Below, piece by piece: positions 7,875-14,573 of a stretch of DNA of 25,187 bases; position 1 is the stretch's first letter; each line of letters opens with the position of its first letter. The notes below the pieces were generated by a model, which saw only the letters and a list, made by a program, of their open reading frames with translations, searched no databases and was not told the DNA's origin. Position numbers and translations under genes: made by a program. The stretch lies in the NCBI GenBank assembly GCA_046497505.1, contig JAWOFN010000012.1, positions 1 through 25,187 on the forward strand. The letters run 5' to 3'. The stretch is from JAWOFN01 sp046497505 [NCBI: bacterium] (GTDB lineage: Bacteria; Blakebacterota; Blakebacteria; Blakebacterales).

Positions 7875-9323
7875 ATGCAGAGGGTCGCAGTGGTGGGGGG
7901 CGGTATCACGGGGCTGACCACCGCCCTGAAGGTTCGGGACCTGACCCGTGGAGAGGGCCGTGAGACGGAGGTCCTCGTGCTGGAGGCCTCCGACCGGCTG
8001 GGGGGCAACATACGCACCTCCCGTGAGGAGGGCTTCACCATGGAGTGGGGCCCCAACGGCTACCTGGACAACGCCCCCGAGACCTCCGCCCTGGTCGGCC
8101 GCCTGGGTCTGGAGGGACAGATACAGAAGGCGGACGAATCCGCGGCGAAGCGCTACCTCTACCGGGACGGGCAGCTCCACCTCCTCCCCACCGGCCCCCT
8201 CTCCTTCCTCACCTCCCCCGTCCTCTCTCTCCCCGGCAGGCTGCGGGTCTTCCTGGAACCCTTCGCCCGGGGCAGGCCGGAGGACGAGGACGAGACCATC
8301 TACGCGTTCGCCAGCCGGCGCATCGGATCCGAGGCGGCCCGCATCCTCATCGATGCCATGGTGAGCGGGGTCTACGCCGGGGACATCCACGAGCTGAGTC
8401 TGAAGAGCACCTTCCCGAAGATGTACGCCATGGAGTCCGAGCACGGCGGCCTGGTGCGTGCCCTGCTGGCGCGCATGAAGGAGCGCCGGGCCGCGAAGAA
8501 GCGCGTCGCGGCCCTGGAGGCCCGGGGAGATCAGGCGGAGGAGCTGGTCCGGCCGGGCGGTCCGGCCGGACCCGGCGGCACGCTCACTTCCTTCAAGGAC
8601 GGACTGGACACCTGGATCGAGGCCCTGGCCTCCGAACTCGAGAGGTCTTGGCGGCTCAGCAGCCCGGTGACCGCGATCCGCGAGGAGGGCGACCTCTCCG
8701 GCGGCCGATACACCATCGAGATCGGCGGGCGCCGCACCCTGCACGCCGACGCGGTGGTCCTCACCATGCCCGCGCCGAAGGCCGCCCCCTCCCTGCGCAG
8801 CCTGGACGGGGATCTGGCCGCCGAGATCGACGCCCTTCCCACGGCCGGGCTGGCCGTGGTCGCCCTGGGATACGACGAGGCCGACCTGGACGGCGCCCCG
8901 GCCGGGTTCGGGTTCCTGGTCCCCCGGGACCAGGGCATCCGGATCCTGGGCTGTCTCTGGGATTCCAGCATCTTCCCCGGCCGTGCCCCCGGGGGGAAGG
9001 TCCTTCTGCGGGTCATGATCGGCGGGGCCCACGACCCCGGTGCGGTCACCCTCCCGGAGGAGGAACTCCTGGAGACCGTCCGCAGAGAACTGGGGGAGAC
9101 GATGGGTATCGACGCCGAGCCGCTCCTCAGCCGCGTCTTCCGTCATCCCCTGGGCATCGGACAGTACCCGGTAGGGCACCAGGAACGCATGGACCGGATC
9201 CACCGGCACCTGGGACGCCACCCCGGACTCTTCATCGCGGGCAGTTCCTACTACGGTGTCTCCATGAACGCCTGCATCGAGAAGGCCTCCGAACAGGCCC
9301 CGGAGATCGTGACAGCTTTGTAA
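7875..9323 (+). CDS. hemY: Protoporphyrinogen oxidase, FAD-dependent (HemY type)
   Basis: A 482-residue flavoprotein that oxidises protoporphyrinogen IX to protoporphyrin IX. The N-terminal dinucleotide-binding motif is VGGGITGL (residues 7-14), followed by the acidic strand end VLVLEASDRLGGNIRT. The C-terminal FAD-binding stretch GLFIAGSSYYGVSMNACIEKASEQA is typical of HemY. GGAGG-rich sequence directly before ATG 7875 serves as ribosome-binding site. The gap to hemH is 53 bases. HemY can also act as coproporphyrinogen oxidase in Gram-positive bacteria, but an adjacent true hemN and no visible hemQ favour the protoporphyrin route. It is the last gene of the operon. Residues about 200-240 form a charged, Gly/Pro-rich insertion. 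Confidence 0.94.
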   Translation: MQRVAVVGGGITGLTTALKVRDLTRGEGRETEVLVLEASDRLGGNIRTSREEGFTMEWGPNGYLDNAPETSALVGRLGLEGQIQKADESAAKRYLYRDGQLHLLPTGPLSFLTSPVLSLPGRLRVFLEPFARGRPEDEDETIYAFASRRIGSEAARILIDAMVSGVYAGDIHELSLKSTFPKMYAMESEHGGLVRALLARMKERRAAKKRVAALEARGDQAEELVRPGGPAGPGGTLTSFKDGLDTWIEALASELERSWRLSSPVTAIREEGDLSGGRYTIEIGGRRTLHADAVVLTMPAPKAAPSLRSLDGDLAAEIDALPTAGLAVVALGYDEADLDGAPAGFGFLVPRDQGIRILGCLWDSSIFPGRAPGGKVLLRVMIGGAHDPGAVTLPEEELLETVRRELGETMGIDAEPLLSRVFRHPLGIGQYPVGHQERMDRIHRHLGRHPGLFIAGSSYYGVSMNACIEKASEQAPEIVTAL

Positions 9324-9364
9324 TGAAAGGGACCGGTGCGTGGTGGGGGAGCACGAGCTCCGGG

Positions 9365-9394
9365 CTGGCACCCCCGGCCTGCGGGGGCTATCAT
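9365..9394 (+). promoter_or_regulatory. Candidate sigma70-type promoter for the arginine deiminase-like lipoprotein
   Basis: CTGGCA (9365-9370) and TATCAT (9389-9394) resemble -35 and -10 boxes 18 bases apart, about 40 bases before the GTG start at 9432. The spacer contains a perfect 6-bp inverted repeat (9371-9376 with 9382-9387, 5-base loop). The repeat could be an operator or the stem of a hemY terminator without a T run. The rest of the 108-base gap shows nothing else clear. Confidence 0.4.
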
Positions 9395-9418
9395 CCCGCG
9401 TGGACATCGACCCCGACC

Positions 9419-9423
9419 AGGAG
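9419..9423 (+). promoter_or_regulatory. Ribosome-binding site that fixes a GTG start
   Basis: AGGAG stands 8 bases before GTG 9432. It supports that codon over the longer in-frame opening at 9336, because the resulting protein starts directly with a lipoprotein signal peptide. Confidence 0.65.
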
Positions 9424-9431
9424 CCCGACCC

Positions 9432-10847
9432 GTGCGCCCTTCTCGCCGGCATCCCTCCCCCGCTCTCCTCATCCCCCTCGCCCTGCTGCTCCTCTCGTGC
9501 GGCCGACCCGACACGACCGTCCCTCTGGAGCCCGAGGAACCCTATGTGACCCGAGACTGGGCCCCCCTGGAGGCGGTCATCGTCTCCCCCGTCGAGGAAT
9601 ACATCTACCGCTCCTCGGAGATGGGGGGCGGGCTCCCCTTCTTCAGCGTAGGGCTCCCGCCGGGCACGATCCGGGAGCACCGTCAGATGGTGGACATCCT
9701 GGAAAAGGCGGGGGTTCGGACCCTGGAACTGGTGGACCTGCTGGACTCGGCTGTCGCCCACGCACGGCCCGAAGGGGCCCTGGAGAGCTGGCTCCGCACC
9801 GCCTACCCGGCCACCGCTGAGGAGGCCGTCGCCCGTATCGACGAGCTCGACGGCCGAAGCCTCCTCAACCTCCGGGAGGAGCACTTCTACATCCAGGACG
9901 CGGAGGGGGACTTCGCCCCCCTCTTCCACGGCCTCTCCTCCATCTACTGGGCCCGGGACTGGGCCGTCTCCACCCCGAAGGGCATCATCATCGGGGACAC
10001 GCGCAACGGGAACCGGACCCTGGAGAAGGCGTACGCCCGGCTGATCTTCGAGCATGCCGAAGGACTCCGCGAGATCCCGGTGGTACTCGACGCCGCCGAG
10101 GAGGGCGTCACCCTGGACGGAGGGGACGTCATCGTGTTCGGAGAGGGGGAACTGCTCGTGGGCGTCGGATCACGGTCGAGCCGGGAAGCCGCTCCCCTGC
10201 TGGCCCGTGAGCTGGGCATGGACGTATACGCCGTGGCCATGCCCCCGGGAGACCGCCGGACCGGTCTTGACCGGCAGCTGCTCCACCTGGACTCGATGTG
10301 CAACATCGTGGACGACAGCGTGGCGGTCGCGGTGCCCTTCTTCCTCGAGAAGGCATTCGCCGGGGACAACCCCATGGCGGTCATCCTGGGGGGGATCGCG
10401 GAGCAGATGGATCGCTGGCGGGAGGCCGAGGACCCCCTCTACCGTCCCGGCAGCACCGATTACATCCGCACGACCATCGAGGCGATGCCCGAGGTGGGCT
10501 GGGTGACGAGGTACGGAGCGGGGAGCGGGGAGGCCGAGGAACTGGACCTGAAACTGGTGGACTTCCTGCGGGAGCGCGGCTTCCGCATCGTCTATGTGGG
10601 GGGTGAGCAGGGGGAACTACCCCTGGAGCAGTACACCCTCGAGCGGGCCATGTACGAACTGCGCTGGCAGGGCTCCAACGTGGTCCAGCTCCGCCCCGGG
10701 GAGGTCGTCGCCTACCGTCACAACGTCCACACCAACCGGGCCCTCCGGGATGCGGGCATCCGGGTCCGCACCTTCGAGGGAGAGCTGCTGGCCATGCGCA
10801 ACGGCGGGCCCCACTGCCTGCTCATGCCCCTGCTCAGGGGCCCCTGA
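9432..10847 (+). CDS. Predicted lipoprotein of the arginine deiminase / amidinotransferase superfamily
   Basis: With GTG 9432 as start this is a 471-residue protein. Residues 1-22 form a lipoprotein signal (Arg-rich start, then ALLIPLALLLLS) with the lipobox cysteine at 23, so it should be anchored in a membrane facing the periplasm or outside. The mature part has the superfamily's active-site set: WARDWAVSTP (172-181), LDGGDV (228-233), HLDSMCN with His285 and Asp287, and NGGPHC with the nucleophile Cys462. The C-terminal GGPHCLLMPLLR resembles arginine deiminase. LDGGDV instead of the deiminase EGGD resembles dimethylarginine dimethylaminohydrolase. Substrate is therefore open: arginine, a modified arginine, or protein-bound or peptide arginine. 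It has its own candidate promoter and ends in a 16-bp palindrome facing a convergent gene. Confidence 0.82.
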   Translation: MRPSRRHPSPALLIPLALLLLSCGRPDTTVPLEPEEPYVTRDWAPLEAVIVSPVEEYIYRSSEMGGGLPFFSVGLPPGTIREHRQMVDILEKAGVRTLELVDLLDSAVAHARPEGALESWLRTAYPATAEEAVARIDELDGRSLLNLREEHFYIQDAEGDFAPLFHGLSSIYWARDWAVSTPKGIIIGDTRNGNRTLEKAYARLIFEHAEGLREIPVVLDAAEEGVTLDGGDVIVFGEGELLVGVGSRSSREAAPLLARELGMDVYAVAMPPGDRRTGLDRQLLHLDSMCNIVDDSVAVAVPFFLEKAFAGDNPMAVILGGIAEQMDRWREAEDPLYRPGSTDYIRTTIEAMPEVGWVTRYGAGSGEAEELDLKLVDFLRERGFRIVYVGGEQGELPLEQYTLERAMYELRWQGSNVVQLRPGEVVAYRHNVHTNRALRDAGIRVRTFEGELLAMRNGGPHCLLMPLLRGP

Positions 10848-10848
10848 G
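10833..10848. terminator. 16-bp perfect palindrome between convergent genes
   Basis: The sequence ctcaggggcccctgag is a perfect palindrome that spans the TGA of the deiminase-like gene (10845-10847). It can fold as a 6-bp stem with a GGCC loop in either direction. The next gene ends at 10868 on the other strand, so a shared two-way terminator is plausible. There is no T run on either side. Confidence 0.35.
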
Positions 10849-10867
10849 GGCCCCCGACCCCGCCGGA

Positions 10868-12178
10868 TCAGCGCCGCCTCCCGAAGCTCCGAATCTCATC
10901 CAGCCGCGGGTTGACCACCGTGTTGTAGATCGACCCGAACGTATAGCTGAAACCGATGCGTAGGCGGTAGTCGTAGCCGGTCTGCAGGCGCCGGATCCTC
11001 AGGAGGATCTCGTCATCCGAGGCGTCCCGGGCGGGGATGTAGAGCTGGTCGTGGATCTTGGATATGCTGCCGTTCAGGTTCAGGCTGAAGCCCCGGAAGA
11101 TCCGGATGTCCCAGTTGGTGGAGAGGGCCAGCCGGTACTGGTTGATGTCCTCGAAGTAGTGGGAACTCTCCAGGGTGGTCCGGGCGCTCCCCCACGGCTG
11201 CTTCATCTCGTACCCGAGGCTCAGCTCGTGGTTGTAGCGGGTCTCCTCCTTCACACCGAAGATGGTCTCCTCGGTGTAGTTGAAGTACTGCGCCCCCAGC
11301 GAGTACTGGACCACCAGCTGCCGCCGTGTGAACTCGCTGTAGGGGAAGAAGCTGTACTCGAAGGCGGGGGCGAAGCGCAGGGAGTAGTCCTGGTTCACGT
11401 TGGTGGACGAGGAGGTGGAGGCCCGGATACCCGCCGCGTAATGCCCGTCCAGGCTCTTCACCACGGTGAGGTTCCCGTTGAGCCGGTGGGTATGGTACTT
11501 GCGGTCCGCGCCGTCGGAGAGCTCCACCCGCGTCTCGCTGTAGTTCCCGTTGAGCCAGAGAGAGGTCTTCCAGGCGTCGGTCACACGACGGGCCGAGAAC
11601 GAACCGCTCGTCTCGCTCTGGCTCCTCGACTCCTCTCCCGAGAGGGTCCCGTTGAGCCGGGTGGAGAAGACCCAGTAGTCCCAGGGGTCCTCCTCCAGGG
11701 TCCGCTGGGGGCGGGTCGTCCGCTCTCCCTTCACCCCCACGCTCAGCTTCTCCCCCGCCTGCGTCCGCAGGGCGTAGGGGACCAGGCCGAGCTTGAGGAC
11801 CCGGACCAGCTCGGTGCGGACCTCGTCCTCGGTGTCGTCCCGGCCCGAGACGTACATCAGCGTGTCATCGACCCCCTCGAAGCGGCCCTGACCCAGGAAG
11901 TCGAAGGTGTAGGCCTGACCGCCCCCCCCTGCGGACTGGCTGGTGAGCAGGACGTAGACGTCGGCGTCCCACCGGTCCCGCACCCAGTCCACGAACTTCA
12001 CCTCGGTCCGGACGTAGTCGAAGTCGCATCCCCGGATCTTGCAGTCCAGGAAGACCTTCACCGTCTCCGGGACCTCCTCCCCCGCCCCGGCCTGGATCTG
12101 GGCCCGGGCCGGGAGTGCTGCCAGAACCAGCATCCCCAGTCCGATCGTCATGCTGAAGATCCATCGGTACCCCTTCAT
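10868..12178 (-). CDS. Exported protein: unrecognised N-terminal domain plus predicted outer-membrane beta-barrel
   Basis: A 436-residue protein. Residues 1-26 are a Sec signal peptide ending in ARA before Gln27. Residues 38-140 form a compact domain I cannot name. It contains two cysteines (46 and 51, FLDCKIRGCDFDYVRTEV), then FVDWVRDRWDADVYVLLTSQ, a GGGGQAY turn and DDTEDEVR. From about residue 165 to the end the sequence alternates polar and hydrophobic or aromatic residues with short turns (for example TSLWLNGNYSETRVEL and YSLGAQYFNYTEE). This is the pattern of a transmembrane beta-barrel of 12-16 strands. The C-terminus (SFGRRR) lacks the usual final aromatic residue. The start is fixed by AGGAG 6-7 bases before ATG 12178. 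The frame is open further upstream, but that part overlaps the M28 gene. It is the last gene of a four-gene minus-strand series. Confidence 0.8.
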   Translation of the reverse strand: MKGYRWIFSMTIGLGMLVLAALPARAQIQAGAGEEVPETVKVFLDCKIRGCDFDYVRTEVKFVDWVRDRWDADVYVLLTSQSAGGGGQAYTFDFLGQGRFEGVDDTLMYVSGRDDTEDEVRTELVRVLKLGLVPYALRTQAGEKLSVGVKGERTTRPQRTLEEDPWDYWVFSTRLNGTLSGEESRSQSETSGSFSARRVTDAWKTSLWLNGNYSETRVELSDGADRKYHTHRLNGNLTVVKSLDGHYAAGIRASTSSSTNVNQDYSLRFAPAFEYSFFPYSEFTRRQLVVQYSLGAQYFNYTEETIFGVKEETRYNHELSLGYEMKQPWGSARTTLESSHYFEDINQYRLALSTNWDIRIFRGFSLNLNGSISKIHDQLYIPARDASDDEILLRIRRLQTGYDYRLRIGFSYTFGSIYNTVVNPRLDEIRSFGRRR

Positions 12179-12266
12179 CCTGCTCCTGTCGTCGGGGGGG
12201 ACGCGGTATCGGGCTCCCCGCCCCCGTACGATCCGTTCCTGTCCGGCAGTTGGAGTGCGCTCCGGA

Positions 12267-13622
12267 TCAGCGCTTGAAGGCCCGGATGATGCTCGGACGC
12301 CCCTCCGCCCCCAGTGCACCGATCCCGATGACCACGTCGTCGATGTCCTGGTTCGGGAGGGTGATCTGCATGTATGCCTCTCCCCTGCGTTCGATACGCT
12401 CCGCCTCGTCGAACCAGAGATAGCGCTCCCATCGCGGCGCGGTGGTGCTCCGCAGGGCGACCACGTAGCCCTGCACCTCGGGCCCCTGCGCGGGGCGGAA
12501 GAGGAGCTGGGCGTCGTAGCCCTCACCCCTGCCCAGTCGGAGGGGGGCGGGGGCGGAGGGTGCCAGGGCCAGGGTCGCCGCGCATGCCCCGGCGATACGG
12601 GCGGTGTCCATCACCAGCCCCATGTCCACGTTCTCGAAGACATCGTTGTAGGAGTGCTGGTGCTCATAGTCCTCGTTCGCCTCCACCAGGCGGACGCCCG
12701 GGAAGCCCTCGGCGTTGAAGGCGGTATGGTCGCCCCCCCGCCCGAAGCGGTCCCGGCGGAAGATGAGGTCCACGTCCATGCCGGGCACGTATCGCTCACC
12801 CACCGTCTCCACGTAGCGGGCGATCTGCCGGGACTCGGAGTCCTGCGGGCCCTCGCTGAAGAGACGCACGGTGCCCGGCGTGGTCTCGGCACCGCCGCCC
12901 CGCTCCGCGTTCCCGATCATGTCCATGTTCAGGACCGCTTCGATCTCCATCCCCTCCGACCGGGCCTTCTGTGCGAAGAGACGCGCACCCACCAGCCCTT
13001 CTTCCTCTCCCGCCACCGCCATGAAGATCAGCGACTTCGGGAACTCGTAGCCGGAGAACACCCGGGCCAGCTCCATGGCCGCCGCCACGCCTGTGGCGTC
13101 GTCATCCACACCGGGGGCCGGTCGGTCGGGGTCCCGCCTCTCGTAGGGGTCCCCTTCGCGAACGGGGTCGAGGTTGACGGTGTCGTAGTGTCCGGTGAGG
13201 ATGATGTGCCTGCCGCTCAGCTCGGGGTCGGTCCCGGGGAGCACCGCCACCACGTCCATCAGCTCCGTACCCGCGGGCAGCCGTCCCGGGGAATCCTCGT
13301 CGATGACGAAGGGGACCAGCTCGACCTCCAGCCGGTCGCTGTACGAAGCATACTCCTCCCGTATCCACCGCCGCGCCGCGCCGATCCCCCGCACGTCGCT
13401 CTCGGTCTCGGAGAGGGTGTGCCGGGTCTCGAACGACTCCAGCTTCTTCAGGATCGCCGCCACGTTCTCACGGCTGATCTGGGCGAGGATCTCCTCCACC
13501 GTGGGATCGGTCGCGGAGTAACCCGGGGGCAGGGTGTCCATGGGGTCCGGCCCCGAGCAGGCGGCTGCTCCGACCAGGAACATCAGGCCCGCCATCAGGG
13601 TCAGTGTACGGATGCGGTGCAC
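12267..13622 (-). CDS. M28-family zinc metallopeptidase, predicted lipoprotein
   Basis: A 451-residue protein read from GTG 13622. Residues 1-21 are a lipoprotein signal (MHRIRTLTLMAGLMFLVGAAA) and Cys22 is the lipidation site. The peptidase domain carries the complete two-zinc set of family M28: His145 in TGHYDT, an aspartate in GVDDDATG (173-175), the Glu pair in AGEEEG (206-207), Asp234 in LNMDMIGN and His323 in EHQHSYND. M28 enzymes are aminopeptidases or carboxypeptidases acting on short peptides. This one should work in the periplasm or on the cell surface. The last 110 residues, after ALAPSAPAPLRL, form a small beta-rich domain of unknown role. A 24-residue longer reading from ATG 13694 is less likely because it would bury the signal peptide. 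Confidence 0.93.
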   Translation of the reverse strand: MHRIRTLTLMAGLMFLVGAAACSGPDPMDTLPPGYSATDPTVEEILAQISRENVAAILKKLESFETRHTLSETESDVRGIGAARRWIREEYASYSDRLEVELVPFVIDEDSPGRLPAGTELMDVVAVLPGTDPELSGRHIILTGHYDTVNLDPVREGDPYERRDPDRPAPGVDDDATGVAAAMELARVFSGYEFPKSLIFMAVAGEEEGLVGARLFAQKARSEGMEIEAVLNMDMIGNAERGGGAETTPGTVRLFSEGPQDSESRQIARYVETVGERYVPGMDVDLIFRRDRFGRGGDHTAFNAEGFPGVRLVEANEDYEHQHSYNDVFENVDMGLVMDTARIAGACAATLALAPSAPAPLRLGRGEGYDAQLLFRPAQGPEVQGYVVALRSTTAPRWERYLWFDEAERIERRGEAYMQITLPNQDIDDVVIGIGALGAEGRPSIIRAFKR

Positions 13623-13628
13623 GTCGGT

Positions 13629-13634
13629 CTCCTT
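13629..13634 (-). promoter_or_regulatory. Ribosome-binding site that fixes the GTG start of the M28 lipoprotein
   Basis: On the minus strand AAGGAG stands 6 bases before GTG 13622. It decides against the upstream in-frame ATG at 13694 and places the lipoprotein signal at the very N-terminus. Confidence 0.75.
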
Positions 13635-13706
13635 GCATGTGCGGCACGGTCGAACGTTCCCTCCCTTCTTATGCCGCTGGAGGTGTCCGTTCATTCATCC
13701 GTCCGT

Positions 13707-14441
13707 TCACATGGGCCGGATGCGGACCTCGATGCCCTCCTCATCCGCCAGCAGTCGCTTCAATTCCCGGGGGTCGGTCCGGCCGTAGTGGTACGGGTAG
13801 AGGATCCGCGGCCGGAAGGCCCTGGCGGCGTCCGCTGCCATCTCCGGACTCATGGTGTACGGCAGGTTCATGGGGAGGAAGGCGACGTCGATCCCCTCCA
13901 GGGTCTTCATCTCGGGGATGTCCTCCGTGTCCCCCGCCACGTAGACCCGCAGGTCGACGAAGGTGATCACGTAGCCGTTCCCCTCCCCCTTCGGGTGGTA
14001 GGGCTGCCCCTCGCTCCGCATGTGGACGATGTTGTAGGCGGGTACCGCCTCCACCCGCAGGCCCAGGCCCTCCCACCTCTCGCCGTTGGCCAGCACGGTC
14101 TCCCCCTCCAGGTCCTCGGCGCATGGGGGGGCGGCGAGGATGAGCGTGTCCTCCCTGCGGATCTGCGCGACGGCGTCCGGATCGAGGTGGTCGCCGTGGG
14201 CGTGGGTGATGAGGATCAGGTCCGCGTCGGGGAGGACCTCGTAGTCCCCCTCCCTGCTCACCGGGTCGATGTGGATCACCTTGCCCTGCCACTCCATCAT
14301 CAGGGTGCCGTGACCGATGAAGGTGACGGAGAGGTCGCCCTCTCCCGTGGGGATCCGATCGGTGGGCGGGCCCTGTCCCTCCGCATCGCAGGCGGGCAGG
14401 AGCAGTGAGAGGACCAGGAGGATCGGGATGCGGGACCGCAT
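13707..14441 (-). CDS. Metallo-beta-lactamase-fold hydrolase, predicted lipoprotein (UlaG-like)
   Basis: A 244-residue protein with a lipoprotein signal (MRSRIPILLVLSLLLPA) and lipidation at Cys18. The mature domain is a short metallo-beta-lactamase fold of the UlaG/YtnP-like type. FIGHGTLMMEWQGKVIHIDP is the first strand pair, THAHGDHLD (79-87) is the HxHxDH metal motif, VAGDTEDIPEM holds the bridging aspartate (Asp171), and the last ligand is probably His218 in PYHYGRTDP. Such proteins include lactonases and phosphodiesterases, and many have no known substrate. The gene lies 84 bases upstream of the M28 lipoprotein gene and 132 bases downstream of the tricorn-like protease gene on the same strand. 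A GGAAGGAG ribosome-binding site precedes ATG 14441. Confidence 0.9.
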   Translation of the reverse strand: MRSRIPILLVLSLLLPACDAEGQGPPTDRIPTGEGDLSVTFIGHGTLMMEWQGKVIHIDPVSREGDYEVLPDADLILITHAHGDHLDPDAVAQIRREDTLILAAPPCAEDLEGETVLANGERWEGLGLRVEAVPAYNIVHMRSEGQPYHPKGEGNGYVITFVDLRVYVAGDTEDIPEMKTLEGIDVAFLPMNLPYTMSPEMAADAARAFRPRILYPYHYGRTDPRELKRLLADEEGIEVRIRPM

Positions 14442-14573
14442 GACGGGGCTCCTTCCTTCGAAGGGGACAGGGCTGCTGCTGACAGCGGGTCCTCACTCTA
14501 CTACAATCCCCCCGCCGGGTCATCTTCGGCACCACCGCCCTCTCAGAGCGGGCCGTGGACCGGCCGCCGCCTG

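Noticed and set aside
9366-9384. Sigma54-like element (TGGCAC ... GC)
   Set aside because: The distance between the GG and GC pairs is two bases too long for a -24/-12 promoter, and no enhancer-binding regulator is nearby.
12179-12526. Upstream extension of the outer-membrane protein frame
   Set aside because: It overlaps the 3' end of the M28 lipoprotein gene and lacks a start with a signal peptide; the ATG 12178 start has both a ribosome-binding site and a signal peptide.
11051-14408. Long plus-strand frames (408 and 789 codons) opposite the minus-strand gene series
   Set aside because: They have His/Val/Gly/Leu-rich antisense composition and no start signals; the minus-strand genes carry signal peptides and catalytic motifs.
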